A DNA stretch of 64,000 nucleotides from JBHIBD01 sp046758865 (GTDB taxonomy: Bacteria > Planctomycetota > Brocadiia > Brocadiales > Bathyanammoxibiaceae): contig JBHIBD010000001.1 of assembly GCA_046758865.1 (NCBI GenBank), forward strand, positions 1-64,000. Reading direction: 5' to 3'. Numbering within the stretch: the first letter of the stretch is position 1; every line of letters starts with the position of its first letter. The notes beneath the pieces are model-generated. The model was given only the letters and a program-made list of their open reading frames with translations, was not told the origin of the DNA and made no database searches. The position numbers and the translations under genes are program-made. Shown piece by piece: positions 13,887-23,097 of this stretch.

Positions 13887-15113
13887 TTAGCTAGACACCA
13901 CTTCCTGGAACACTTCATTATACTTCTTCAAGGCATGGTCTTTCGTAAAGTTTTCTTCAAAACACCTTCGAGCGTTTTTCTTAAGAGTCTCCAACAGGTC
14001 CTTGTCTTTTTGTAACCGATTAATCGACTCTACAACTCCCCGTGTATCTCCCTGGTCTACTCTGAATCCACAAGAATAGGTCTTTATAATCTCGGCTATT
14101 TCGGAATTTTCACCCACAATCCCAAGGATGGCCTGACCTGCGGCCAGAGAGCTGTAAAGTTTACCGGGTACAAGCAAACCCTCTGTCCCCCTTTCCATCG
14201 TTATTACGGAGACATCACCGCAGGTCAAAGAAAAAGGGGTGTTTTCCCTGGGTTGATATGGGAGAAACAGTACGTTATCAATGTCATGTTGTTTTACAAC
14301 ATTTACTAATTGATGTTTTTTTGCGCCATCCCCTATAAATACAAATCTGATGTCTTTCGAATGTCTTAACTCCCGTGCTGCCACTATAATCGTCTCCAGG
14401 TCATGTACTACCCCCATATTCCCGGAGTAGAGTACCACCGTCTTATCAACTAGGGCATACCTATTGCAAAACCAGTTTCTCTCCTTTTCCCTGGGGGTTA
14501 TAAGGTCACCGTCTGCCCAGTTATGTATTACTGTGATACTCCCATTCCTGCCAGTCTCCCACTTCCTCTGCACCGTCTTTTTCATATGGTCTCCCAGCGT
14601 TATGACGTGCGTGGCGCCCCCGCAAATGAGGGCGTTTACCCACTCCCACAGTCTCACAATGGGACTGTTAGGGCGCAGATAACCCACCTTCGTTGCCACA
14701 TCCGGGTATATATCCTGGATCAGCAAGACATACCTCTGTCCCCGAAGTTTTTTAAGCATCCATCCGACAAGACCTAAAAAGGGTGGGTCCGTGCCAATAA
14801 ACAATAACCCTTCCGCTTTTTTCCGGAACAGGAGATGAAAAACTGCTGAGATAAAAAAGGTAAATGCATTAAATATCCTGCCCAGACGGACATTTTTATT
14901 TAGCTGTGTCTTAAATACGCGGTATATAATGACCCCCTGATAAACCTCTCTTCTGGGCATGCGTTTCCTGCCCAGATAGCTCGGCCGGCCAGTATACACG
15001 GTCACCTCCCAACCAAGGCGCCTTAGATTAATGGCCAAATCGGTCAGTTGCTGGGCTGAACCTGCCAGCTCAGGGTAAAAATATTGGTGAACTATGCAAA
15101 GCTTTCTCACCAT
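13887..15113 (-). CDS. Glycosyltransferase, GT4 (WbuB-like)
   Basis: A 408-aa GT-B glycosyltransferase. The N-terminal domain opens with LCIVHQYFYPELAGSAQQLT. The C-terminal domain has VVLYSGNMGVVHDLETII, the FIGDGAKKHQLV region, and the donor-binding stretch PGKLYSSLAAGQAILGI with Glu near the end of the motif. It resembles WbuB-like transferases of O-antigen loci, which commonly use UDP-linked amino sugars or GDP-fucose. The donor is unassigned. The start overlaps the 3' end of the upstream dehydrogenase by 44 bp. Confidence 0.88.
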   Translation of the reverse strand: MVRKLCIVHQYFYPELAGSAQQLTDLAINLRRLGWEVTVYTGRPSYLGRKRMPRREVYQGVIIYRVFKTQLNKNVRLGRIFNAFTFFISAVFHLLFRKKAEGLLFIGTDPPFLGLVGWMLKKLRGQRYVLLIQDIYPDVATKVGYLRPNSPIVRLWEWVNALICGGATHVITLGDHMKKTVQRKWETGRNGSITVIHNWADGDLITPREKERNWFCNRYALVDKTVVLYSGNMGVVHDLETIIVAARELRHSKDIRFVFIGDGAKKHQLVNVVKQHDIDNVLFLPYQPRENTPFSLTCGDVSVITMERGTEGLLVPGKLYSSLAAGQAILGIVGENSEIAEIIKTYSCGFRVDQGDTRGVVESINRLQKDKDLLETLKKNARRCFEENFTKDHALKKYNEVFQEVVSS

Positions 15114-16464
15114 ACCGTCGACCTATATTGTTAGCGAGCTGTCCATCCCCCAAACGTACATAGCCGTCCAAATCTTCAGCAAAAGAGTCAGCATCAAAAA
15201 GCCCCCATGGGTCAAACACAAGAGAGCGTTTCATCTGTGCCTTAAAATCTGCGCTTTTAAGCTCCTTAAACTCCTTCCACGGAGTAGTCAAGATACAGAG
15301 TTCTGCCCCTCTTAGGGCCTCTATTGCACTAGAGGCATAGACGAAACCATTTCCCAGAACTTCTCGACAGTTTCGCATAGCCATGGGGTCGTAGACCCTA
15401 ACACTTGCACCCTTTTCTTGTATCAGTTTAGTTAGCACCAAAGAGAAGGAATTTTCAATAATATCTACACCCGGCTTATATGCGAGACCCAGAATTGCTG
15501 TAACCCTGCCTTTGAGTTCTCCACTGCTTTCTTCGATTAATCTTATTATCTCATGGGTATGCCTTACATTGGACTCACCCACCGCACGTATCAGGGTAGG
15601 CCTATACCCCATAGTTTCCGAATAAGACAAGAAGAATTTTAAATCCCGTGGGAAGCAGGGTCCGCCAAAGCCAAGTCCCGCTGTAAGGAATTTGCCGGCC
15701 CTTTCTCCACCATGCTGGAAAAACTTCGTTATTGCCCTTACATCTGCCCCAGATAACCGTGAACATAGGACTCCTATCTCATTTATAAAAGCCATCTTGC
15801 ATGTTGCGAAGGCGTTGTGGGTCATCTTAATTAACTCTGCCGTTAAGGGGGTTGTCCTTAATATTTGAGGCTTATTCTGGCATAGCCCAGCATAAAAATC
15901 TGCCATAGTTTTACCAACTCGTTCGTCACCTTCTCCGAGAACCACAACAGGTGGATTCAGGAAGTCTCGAACTACTGTTGCTAGTGCTATGAACACGGGA
16001 CTTGCACATACTCCAAAATCTTCTCCACACCTCTTGCCTGAGTACTGCTCTAAAGTGGGCCTAACTAAATCAGTGGTGGTGCCAGGTAAGATAGTGCTGC
16101 TTACTGCGACTATGTGGAAGTCTCTCTTGTTTCTTAGGGCATTTCCTATAGCCTGAGAAGACTCACGTATTTGGCTCAGATCCATATTTCCGTCAGGGCC
16201 GTCAGGAGTGTTTACCGCAATGATGCTTATGCTGGAGTTACCTACCGCTGTTTGATAATCTGTAGTAATTTGAAACCTCCTGCTTGCAAGGGCTTCTTTA
16301 AGTAGGCCATCCATACCCGGTTCAGAGATAGGAGAAGTGCCCTTGGCAATCGATGCCACCCTTCTCTCATCAACATCAACGCCCACCACCTGATGGCCCA
16401 TCTTTGCAATCGCAATCGCCATAGGAAGTCCCAACTTTCCCAACCCTACCACCGAGATGTTCAT
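15070..16464 (-). CDS. Nucleotide-sugar dehydrogenase (UDP-glucose/GDP-mannose DH family)
   Basis: A 464-aa NAD-dependent enzyme that oxidises the C6 hydroxyl of a nucleotide sugar to a carboxylate. It has a Rossmann motif GLGKLGLPMAIAIA at the N-terminus, Lys213 and Asn217 (ELIKMTHNAF), and nucleophile Cys270 in GLGFGGPCFPRDL. The third domain (ILGLAYKPGVDI) is complete, so the enzyme should be active. Substrate choice (UDP-glucose, UDP-HexNAc or GDP-mannose) cannot be read from the sequence. It supplies a uronic acid for the polysaccharide. Confidence 0.92.
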   Translation of the reverse strand: MNISVVGLGKLGLPMAIAIAKMGHQVVGVDVDERRVASIAKGTSPISEPGMDGLLKEALASRRFQITTDYQTAVGNSSISIIAVNTPDGPDGNMDLSQIRESSQAIGNALRNKRDFHIVAVSSTILPGTTTDLVRPTLEQYSGKRCGEDFGVCASPVFIALATVVRDFLNPPVVVLGEGDERVGKTMADFYAGLCQNKPQILRTTPLTAELIKMTHNAFATCKMAFINEIGVLCSRLSGADVRAITKFFQHGGERAGKFLTAGLGFGGPCFPRDLKFFLSYSETMGYRPTLIRAVGESNVRHTHEIIRLIEESSGELKGRVTAILGLAYKPGVDIIENSFSLVLTKLIQEKGASVRVYDPMAMRNCREVLGNGFVYASSAIEALRGAELCILTTPWKEFKELKSADFKAQMKRSLVFDPWGLFDADSFAEDLDGYVRLGDGQLANNIGRRYGEKALHSSPIFLP

Positions 16465-16481
16465 GACGGCTTCCTTATGTT

Positions 16482-18233
16482 TTACGCCCTTGCTTCAAGG
16501 ACATATGGCCCAAGAACCAGAATATCCATTTTTGTTCGCAGCAGGCAATCTATTGCCTCTTCCGGGGTACACACGATAGGCTCATTATCATTAAAAGAGG
16601 TGTTGAGTAATACTGGGACACCTGTCAGCTTATAGAACTCATTTATTAGCCTGGCATAGAGTGGATTGCTTTCAGAGGTCACCGTTTGTAGCCGTCCCGT
16701 GCCATCCACATGGGTAGTTGCTGGAATAACCCCACATTTTTCGGGTCTAACCTTATAGGCCATGAGCATATATGGTGATGGATATGTTTCTTCGAAGTAC
16801 TCTCCCGTGCTCTCTTCCAAAATGGACGGTGCAAAGGGGCGAAAAGGCTCGCGGTGCTTTACTCTACTGTTTAAGATGTCTTTCATCTCTGCACGTCTTG
16901 GGTCTACCAATATGCTCCTGTTCCCCAGGGCCCTTGGTCCCCATTCCATCCTCCCCTGGAACCAGCCCACAACTTTCCCATCCGAGATTGCTTGTGCTGC
17001 GTGCCGACATCGCTCACCCTCATCCTTTAACATTTTGACAGAGAGTGTCTTGGCTAACCGGGCATGTCTTGCATTGACGGCCGTTAACAGCACTTCGTCG
17101 GTGTATTCAGGTCCCCAGTAAGCATGTCTCATTTCAAAAACCCTCTCATTCCCAAGGACCTGGTTCCATACATAATAGGCGGCCCCTAACGCTGTCCCGC
17201 CGTCGTGAGCTGCAGGTTGTATATACACCTCGGTAAACGGTGTTTTCTCAAAAATCTTTCCGTTGACCACACAGTTAAGGGCCACTCCTCCTGCCAGGCA
17301 GAGGGTTTTCAACCCGGTTTTTCTGTAAAGTTTTCTTAGGATTGAAAGCACCGCCCTTTCAAGGGCATCCTGGAGAGATGAGGCCACATCGTGGTGCCAC
17401 TTTTCCAGGGCTTCGTCTGGATTCCTTTGTGGTCCCAGACTCTTTACAAGAGTACCAGAATATGCCTTCCCTATAACGGGGGTGCCACTAAGCCAAGTCA
17501 TGTTAGACCCTGTCTTGTGGTGCACAAAATAGGAGAGGTTGATCCTGTAAGATATGTCTTCAGAAAGATGCAGTATTTTATCAAACTCCGTTCGGTAAAC
17601 AGCCTCTCCATAGGAGGCCAGGCCCATGACCTTATACTCGTCCCCATATTTGGGAAATCCCAGATATTGAGTAATCGCCGTATAGAGCTGGCCCAGGGAA
17701 TGGGGATATTCTACCCAGTCCAAAACCCTAATCCTGTTCCCCTCACCAACCCCCCACATGGTGCTAACAAAGTCACCGAAACCGTCCATGGATAATACAG
17801 CGGCTTTATCAAAGGGTGAGACGAAGAAACTACTTGCCATATGCGCCTTGTGATGCTCAACGTTGTGAAGCTGTGCAGTTATCTGGGAGGGTGGCACATC
17901 TAGGGCAGTGGCCACCTCTTCCCTCACATTTCCGATTCTCACCCTGTTAGAAAGCCTATCGCGGACGAGGTCTATGCTCGGCCACGTGGAGAGTAAAAAC
18001 CATATCTTTTTGTGCAAATGGGCGTTTGGGTCACGGGATATTGCTATGTGGCTGATCTCCTCAGGCCTTATCCCTGCTGCCTCTACGCAATACCCAACTG
18101 CTTGGTAAGGAAACCCGGCAGAGTTCTTCATCCTGTTAAACCTCTCCTCTTCCGCCGCGGCCAGCAATCTGCCGCTGTGTACGAGCACAGCCGAGGCATT
18201 GCCATGATAGGCATTAACTCCCAGGATATACAT
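16482..18233 (-). CDS. Carbamoyltransferase (NodU/CmcH family)
   Basis: A 583-aa carbamoyltransferase of the NodU/TobZ type, which transfers carbamoyl from carbamoyl-phosphate via carbamoyl-AMP to a sugar hydroxyl. It has an N-terminal Kae1-like domain with metal-binding histidines (LHNVEHHKAHMASSF), AVLSMDGFGD, LCLAGGVALNCVVNGK, and the C-terminal carbamoyl-phosphate domain with EWGPRALGNRSILVDPR and VLLNTSFN. The length is normal. The start overlaps a small upstream frame by 20 bp. It predicts carbamoylated sugar in the polymer. Confidence 0.93.
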   Translation of the reverse strand: MYILGVNAYHGNASAVLVHSGRLLAAAEEERFNRMKNSAGFPYQAVGYCVEAAGIRPEEISHIAISRDPNAHLHKKIWFLLSTWPSIDLVRDRLSNRVRIGNVREEVATALDVPPSQITAQLHNVEHHKAHMASSFFVSPFDKAAVLSMDGFGDFVSTMWGVGEGNRIRVLDWVEYPHSLGQLYTAITQYLGFPKYGDEYKVMGLASYGEAVYRTEFDKILHLSEDISYRINLSYFVHHKTGSNMTWLSGTPVIGKAYSGTLVKSLGPQRNPDEALEKWHHDVASSLQDALERAVLSILRKLYRKTGLKTLCLAGGVALNCVVNGKIFEKTPFTEVYIQPAAHDGGTALGAAYYVWNQVLGNERVFEMRHAYWGPEYTDEVLLTAVNARHARLAKTLSVKMLKDEGERCRHAAQAISDGKVVGWFQGRMEWGPRALGNRSILVDPRRAEMKDILNSRVKHREPFRPFAPSILEESTGEYFEETYPSPYMLMAYKVRPEKCGVIPATTHVDGTGRLQTVTSESNPLYARLINEFYKLTGVPVLLNTSFNDNEPIVCTPEEAIDCLLRTKMDILVLGPYVLEARA

Positions 18234-18378
18234 TGTTACCCTTGACCTTCGGCCATTTCACGTAAGTCCTAGCTACACAAGAATCGGAGGTAAACACATC
18301 TAATAGTTCCATAAATAATACACCCAAGAAGCATATAAAAAACATGATTACAACAGCAGCCAGAAACCTTCTTTGCAT
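18214..18378 (-). CDS. Small single-pass membrane protein upstream of carbamoyltransferase
   Basis: A 54-aa frame (MQRRFLAAVVIMFFICFLGV at the start) whose first half is one clear membrane helix after a positive Arg-Arg, with a short polar tail. The ATG lies one base after the stop of the upstream epimerase (TGATATG) and its end overlaps the carbamoyltransferase start by 20 bp, so it fills the gap exactly and could be translated by re-initiation. Carbamoyltransferase loci often carry tiny membrane proteins (DUF5989, SxtJ), but no sequence match to those is recognised. No good Shine-Dalgarno site is present. Confidence 0.5.
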   Translation of the reverse strand: MQRRFLAAVVIMFFICFLGVLFMELLDVFTSDSCVARTYVKWPKVKGNNVYPGS

Positions 18379-18379
18379 A

Positions 18380-19300
18380 TCAGGTTGGCTGGTAAAGCTG
18401 TAGAGTCAAGGCTACACCTTCTGAAAAACGTATTGATGGTTCCCATGCGAGTTGAGTCTCCGCCTTGTCGATATTTAAGCACACCCTGTCAGCTTCACCG
18501 GGTCTTTTGCTGCTAAAAATCGGCTCAATTCTAACCCCAAGGAGGTTTCTCACTGTGTTAAAGACCTCCAGGTCTGCAATCTCACTTCCTGAACCTAAAT
18601 TAAAGATACCTCCGCTGTCAGGGTTGCGGATGGCTATTAAATTGGCCTTTACCACATCGTCAATGTAAATGTAATCCCTTGTTTTGCTACCGTCTCCAAA
18701 AATGGTTGGTCTAATACCGGAGCGCATCTGCCCTATGAATATAGCCACTACCCCATTTTCGCCGTGAGGGTCCTGTCGAGGCCCATAAACATTTCCATAA
18801 CGGAAGGCAGTGTAACTGAGTCCATAGGTGTCGTAAAATAGCCGAAGATAAAGCTCTCCAATATATTTTGTTAAACCATAAACTGACACAGGGTCTCCTC
18901 CCTGGCTCTCGTGCAGAGGCAGGGGAATCTTGTCTGAGTAGATGGCGCTGCTGGAGGCAAAGGTAACCTTTTTTACACCATATTTAATTGACAAGTTAAA
19001 TATATTTAGTGAACCCATGACGTTCACCTGTGCATCAAAAATAGGGTCGCTCATCGATCTTCTAACATCTGTTTGGGCAGCATGATGATTGACAATATCT
19101 GGGCGTTCCTTAGAAAACACCTCATCCAATTTTTCTGCATCTCTTATGTCTAGCTTGTAAAACCTGGCTTGAGCATTTAAGTTTCTCTCATGCCCGGTGG
19201 ATAGGTTATCCACAATTATTACTTGGTGCCCGTCTTTGAGCAATCCGCCAACAATATGGGAGCCGATAAAACCAGCCCCGCCTGTTACCAATATTTTCAT
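18380..19300 (-). CDS. NAD-dependent epimerase/dehydratase (GalE-like)
   Basis: A 306-aa extended SDR enzyme. It has TGGAGFIGSHIV at the N-terminus (NAD binding), HHAAQTDVRRS, SSSAIYSD, the catalytic YGLTK, and NVYGPRQDPHG. The pattern is that of UDP-glucose/UDP-glucuronate 4-epimerase-like proteins (short type, about 310 aa). Substrate is not determined. The start overlaps the stop of the upstream epimerase gene by 4 bp. Confidence 0.9.
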   Translation of the reverse strand: MKILVTGGAGFIGSHIVGGLLKDGHQVIIVDNLSTGHERNLNAQARFYKLDIRDAEKLDEVFSKERPDIVNHHAAQTDVRRSMSDPIFDAQVNVMGSLNIFNLSIKYGVKKVTFASSSAIYSDKIPLPLHESQGGDPVSVYGLTKYIGELYLRLFYDTYGLSYTAFRYGNVYGPRQDPHGENGVVAIFIGQMRSGIRPTIFGDGSKTRDYIYIDDVVKANLIAIRNPDSGGIFNLGSGSEIADLEVFNTVRNLLGVRIEPIFSSKRPGEADRVCLNIDKAETQLAWEPSIRFSEGVALTLQLYQPT

Positions 19301-20208
19301 TTACCTGCTATTTCTCTCCTATACCACTCGATAGTTCGTCGGATCCCCTCTTCCAGATCAATTCTGGGCTCCCATCCTAACTCTATGTAGGCCTTGTTAT
19401 TAGAAAGCACCTTGCGAAAATACTGAAATTCCCCTACCCGAGTAGGTTCTTCCCGATAGATTATCTCAACACCATTGAGGAGTTTTGCAACCCGCTCAGC
19501 CAACTCTTTTATAGTAACAAAGCGCATGCCTTCGAGGTTATAGACCTGATTTTCTGCTACATCCTGTAAGGCCAGGACATGGGCCTGAGCCAGGTCCCCT
19601 ACATAAACAAATTTCCTGGATGCGCTTCCATCCCCAAAAATAGTCAGGGGCTTGCCAGCAAAGGCACTATTAAGAAAGTTTTTCAAGACCAGGCCGTCCC
19701 ACATCCCCGGTCCGTAGGGGATACCGTATCTGAGTATAGTAAAGGGTAGGCCATATAGCTTATTAAAATCGTGGGCCAGCATTTCACAAGCTATTTTGGC
19801 AGTAGTGTATGTGTGGCCCGCACCGGTGTGTAAAAATGGTTGCGTCTCATCAAGAACACCTGGGCCCATTGCATTAGCAACCCAGCAGGTACTGGCGATT
19901 ATTACCCTTTTCACGGCGCTCTGGCGCGCGGCCTCAAGGACGCTGGCCGTTCCCCCTACATTAATATTTACAGCCTTCACGGGGTTGGCCAGGGCATCCC
20001 TGGCATCGGCCACAGCAGCAATATGAAATACCACACTGGGACCGTATTCCTTAAATTCCTTTGTCAAGGATTCAACGTCACATATATCAATTTTCTTCGC
20101 ATCATTGCTAACTTTATCTACCGGCAGTACATCGTGACCGTTGGTTCTTAACTCTCTGACCACGTGGCTTCCAATAAAACCGGAACTACCTGTAACTATG
20201 CACTTCAT
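19297..20208 (-). CDS. NAD-dependent epimerase/dehydratase
   Basis: A 303-aa extended SDR with TGSSGFIGSHVV, HIAAVADARDA, the catalytic stretch YTTAKIACE (Tyr-x-x-x-Lys) and RYGIPYGPGM. The usual Ser/Thr of the triad is in IASTCWV. It is less similar to GalE than its downstream partner, and could act as a reductase or epimerase on a 4-keto nucleotide sugar. It is translationally coupled (4-bp overlap) to the 18380-19300 gene, so the two may act in sequence. Confidence 0.85.
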   Translation of the reverse strand: MKCIVTGSSGFIGSHVVRELRTNGHDVLPVDKVSNDAKKIDICDVESLTKEFKEYGPSVVFHIAAVADARDALANPVKAVNINVGGTASVLEAARQSAVKRVIIASTCWVANAMGPGVLDETQPFLHTGAGHTYTTAKIACEMLAHDFNKLYGLPFTILRYGIPYGPGMWDGLVLKNFLNSAFAGKPLTIFGDGSASRKFVYVGDLAQAHVLALQDVAENQVYNLEGMRFVTIKELAERVAKLLNGVEIIYREEPTRVGEFQYFRKVLSNNKAYIELGWEPRIDLEEGIRRTIEWYRREIAGK

Positions 20209-20257
20209 AACTTTACCTTCTGTCGGGATTAGAAAAGGCTTGCTCTAATTCATAGGG

Positions 20258-21373
20258 TTAATTAATTGCCCTCTGATATAACACCTCAGTCAATGTCTCC
20301 ACGGTGTAATGCATCTCTTCATCGGTTATGCCATAATATATGGGTAAACAGATATGGCGGTTGCATACATCATCAGCTAGAGGAAAATATGCATCAATAC
20401 TCCCAAGGGCAGGTTGCTTGTGCAAGGGGATATCATAAACTCCCCCTGAGAGGCTGACACCGTCCCCCTTCATTGCTGTTTTTATTTTTTCCCTCTCGGT
20501 TCCTCTTGGAAGTAAGACTATGTATTTATACCAACTACTTTTCCCTTGGGGCAGCACTAGAGTAAGTCCTGATTTTTCCCTCAAAAGCCCTGAATAAATG
20601 TTGGCGGCCCTTTCGCGGGATGAAAGGAAGCTGTCAAGTTTCTCGAGTTGAACCAAACCTACTGCGGCAGCAAACTCGTTCATCCGCCAATTTGACCCTA
20701 AATGGGTGTGATAACTCACCCAGGGCTGGGGTTTGCCATGATTGCGAAGCAGCCTGACCTTTTCAGCAAAGTCGTCATTATCGGTAACTACCATTCCTCC
20801 TTCACAGCTGGTCATTACCTTGGTGGCAAAGAAGGAGTAACTTCCGGCTATACCAAAGGTTCCTGCCTTCTTACCAAATATCTCGCTCCCGTGGGCGTGG
20901 GCAGCGTCCTCAAATAACCACAGCCCCCTGGCATCACACCATGCCTTAATTTCCGCAATTTTGGGGGTTATAATTCCTCCAATATGAACAATGATTACAC
21001 CCGCAGTATCTTTAGTAACCGCCTTTTCCAACCCTTTCAGGCTCACTGCAAAGGTATTAGGGTCAGTATCCACGAGTCTGACTTTTCCGCCGGCCAGGAG
21101 GACACTGGAGGCGGTGGATAGAAATGTGTTCGTTGGTACAAGTATCTCCCTATCCTTAACATCAAGTATCCTCATAGAAATCTCAATAGAGCTGGTACCG
21201 GAGCTCACTGCCACGGCATGTCTAGAACCTATAAATCTGGCGAATTCTCTCTCAAATTCCTCAACATTCTTTCCTTGAGCTATCTGGCCAGCGGATAGGC
21301 AGTTATCAATTCGCCTGAGGATCTTTTTTCTATCCTCTTCAGAGAAATATATCTTTACGGGCGGTATCTTCAT
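20258..21373 (-). CDS. DegT/DnrJ/EryC1/StrS sugar aminotransferase
   Basis: A 371-aa PLP enzyme of fold type I that aminates a keto nucleotide sugar. It has SSGTSSIEISMRIL near 58-70 (phosphate binding), FEDAAHAHG with the PLP-contacting Asp near 156, and the Schiff-base Lys185 in SFFATKVMTSCEGG. Unlike the DegT-fold protein at 37.4 kb it keeps the lysine, so a true aminotransferase is expected. It probably uses a product of the adjacent epimerase/dehydratase genes. Confidence 0.92.
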   Translation of the reverse strand: MKIPPVKIYFSEEDRKKILRRIDNCLSAGQIAQGKNVEEFEREFARFIGSRHAVAVSSGTSSIEISMRILDVKDREILVPTNTFLSTASSVLLAGGKVRLVDTDPNTFAVSLKGLEKAVTKDTAGVIIVHIGGIITPKIAEIKAWCDARGLWLFEDAAHAHGSEIFGKKAGTFGIAGSYSFFATKVMTSCEGGMVVTDNDDFAEKVRLLRNHGKPQPWVSYHTHLGSNWRMNEFAAAVGLVQLEKLDSFLSSRERAANIYSGLLREKSGLTLVLPQGKSSWYKYIVLLPRGTEREKIKTAMKGDGVSLSGGVYDIPLHKQPALGSIDAYFPLADDVCNRHICLPIYYGITDEEMHYTVETLTEVLYQRAIN

Positions 21374-21409
21374 ATTGCCACTTTTACTGTGCTTGCAACT
21401 ACAGTCTTT

Positions 21410-22315
21410 TTATGTCCAGGGCTTGGAACCTGTATATTCTATCGCTCTTTCGGCCTCGCTAATTCCAAACTTCTTTGCTTCATAAATCTTCGCATCCACA
21501 TAGAAGCGATACCAGAAGCCCTGAAGGAAATGAAATGTGAGGCCTTCCTTGCCATCCAGGAAGCCGAGGAGGAAAAAATACCTGTAGCAAAAATACAAAA
21601 ATGCCCGGAGAAACATGGGACAACGTGCATACACATTCACTTCAAGCCAGCGTTTATGTTTTTCCTGTGTGCCAAATAAGGATTGCTCAATAGTGCCCTC
21701 AGGAAGCTCCCCGTTTCCCATCATGCAAAGGGTATCCTTCATTTTACCTATCGCCCAATGATTGTGTTTGTCTGTCCAGAAGGTAAGTCCTTTTCTGTTA
21801 TAATCTATGAAATCATTTTTTAGCTTAATGGTTTCTCCATCGGATAGCACTATGTGTTCTTCAGTAATTTCTTCGTAGCGCCCCTTACCCTTTCGGAATG
21901 TCCTGAGGAACCAGGTTGGATAATAGCCTCCGTGTTTTATCCACCTTCCAAGGAAATACACACGCCTTTTCATATAAATGCCGGTAACCTTTTTTGATAG
22001 TTTTGGTAACGTTTCACATATTTCACGGGCAAGCTCGGGGGTAACCATTTCATCCGCATCCAATCGTATTATCCAGTCATCAGCTATAGGTACATTATCC
22101 AGGGCCCAATTGAACTGCTTTGCTTGGTTCTCAAAGGGGTGTTGATATATCTTGTCCGTATATTTCTTGCAAATCTCCAGGGTCTTATCGGTACTGTAAG
22201 AGTCTATTATAATAGTCTCGCTCACCCAATCGTGTGTACTCTTGAGGCAGTGCTCGATGTTCTTTTCCTCATTGTATGTGAGTATCAGAAGGGATAAAGG
22301 ACACTTGCCGTTCAT
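21410..22315 (-). CDS. Glycosyltransferase, GT2 (WaaE/KdtX-like)
   Basis: About 301 aa from the ATG at 22315 (MNGKCPLSLL). The open frame extends 21 codons upstream, but GT2 homologues begin near this Met. The GT-A fold is seen in LLILTYNEEKNIEHCLKS, IIIDSYSTDKTLEI and the metal-binding WIIRLDADE. The C-terminal LGFLDGKEGLTFHFLQGFWY with DAKIYEAKKFG is typical of the WaaE/KdtX-like branch that adds glucose or related sugars to lipopolysaccharide core. Decayed C-termini of similar proteins occur at 28.1 kb and possibly 26.4 kb. Confidence 0.9.
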   Translation of the reverse strand: MNGKCPLSLLILTYNEEKNIEHCLKSTHDWVSETIIIDSYSTDKTLEICKKYTDKIYQHPFENQAKQFNWALDNVPIADDWIIRLDADEMVTPELAREICETLPKLSKKVTGIYMKRRVYFLGRWIKHGGYYPTWFLRTFRKGKGRYEEITEEHIVLSDGETIKLKNDFIDYNRKGLTFWTDKHNHWAIGKMKDTLCMMGNGELPEGTIEQSLFGTQEKHKRWLEVNVYARCPMFLRAFLYFCYRYFFLLGFLDGKEGLTFHFLQGFWYRFYVDAKIYEAKKFGISEAERAIEYTGSKPWT

Positions 22316-22386
22316 CTCTTGTAAAAACCCTCCGTCTACAACATTTTGTGCACGAAGACCAAGCCCAAGGCCTTTCACACCTCAAG

Positions 22387-23097
22387 TTAACTCTTTCCCT
22401 GGCGTGCCTCTATGCCAATACAAGGAGACAGGAACCTGGTTCCCAGAAAGGGATACCTTGCATTGAAAAATCTGATTCTTACAGAAAACCCTGCCTCTTC
22501 AAACATGGGCACAAATCCCCGTGGCCAGAAGAGGTACTGGTTGGGGGAATGGTGTGCGAAGAAGTGTCTACATAATTGTTTAAGCCAGAAAGGGTTGGGC
22601 TCGATGCCTATATAAACACCTCCCCTTTTCAATACCCGTTTTATCTCTATAAACACCTCCCGAAGGTCGGGGAGCTGGTGGAGTACTAGGGAGCCAAATA
22701 CAGTACCAAAATAGTTCGATTTTACTGGTAAACGGAAGCAGTCCCCTACAATGGGCCTTAGTCTGGAATTTTTATTTGCCCTTATTGCAGGAACCATCCT
22801 TTCTAGAATCAGCTCAACTGGTACCACCACCTCTGGCCTAAAGAAGTCTGCAATGTATCTTGAGTGCTGGCACTCTCCTCCACCTATTTCGAGAACTTTC
22901 TTCCCCTTGAATGCAGCATCCACATCTAACCAGCTTTTGAAATAAGGCCCAAGGTGCAGGTATGGAGCGGCGTCCTTTGGGGGATTCTTAAGATAATAAC
23001 CTCTCTCTAGTACATAAGAGTAACGCAAGTTTTTCCGTCCATATTCGCTGGTATAAGATATCTCTCTTATGAATCTTTTTTCAAACACTCTACCCAT
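22387..23097 (-). CDS. Class I SAM-dependent methyltransferase
   Basis: A 236-aa protein with motif I KKVLEIGGGECQHSRYIADF, a later acidic VVPVELI, the GDCFRLPVKSNYFGTVFGSL region (motifs II-III) and RVLKRGGVYIGIEPN. This is a Methyltransf_11-type fold. In this locus it probably methylates a sugar hydroxyl or a carrier-linked glycan. The start overlaps the next upstream methyltransferase gene by 31 bp. Confidence 0.85.
   Translation of the reverse strand: MGRVFEKRFIREISYTSEYGRKNLRYSYVLERGYYLKNPPKDAAPYLHLGPYFKSWLDVDAAFKGKKVLEIGGGECQHSRYIADFFRPEVVVPVELILERMVPAIRANKNSRLRPIVGDCFRLPVKSNYFGTVFGSLVLHQLPDLREVFIEIKRVLKRGGVYIGIEPNPFWLKQLCRHFFAHHSPNQYLFWPRGFVPMFEEAGFSVRIRFFNARYPFLGTRFLSPCIGIEARQGKS

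Noticed and set aside
12491..18245. Many plus-strand frames of 60-160 codons opposite the radical SAM, glycosyltransferase, dehydrogenase and carbamoyltransferase genes
   Set aside because: They lie entirely antisense to genes with strong family motifs, lack ribosome sites and recognisable domains, and have composition typical of the complement of coding sequence.
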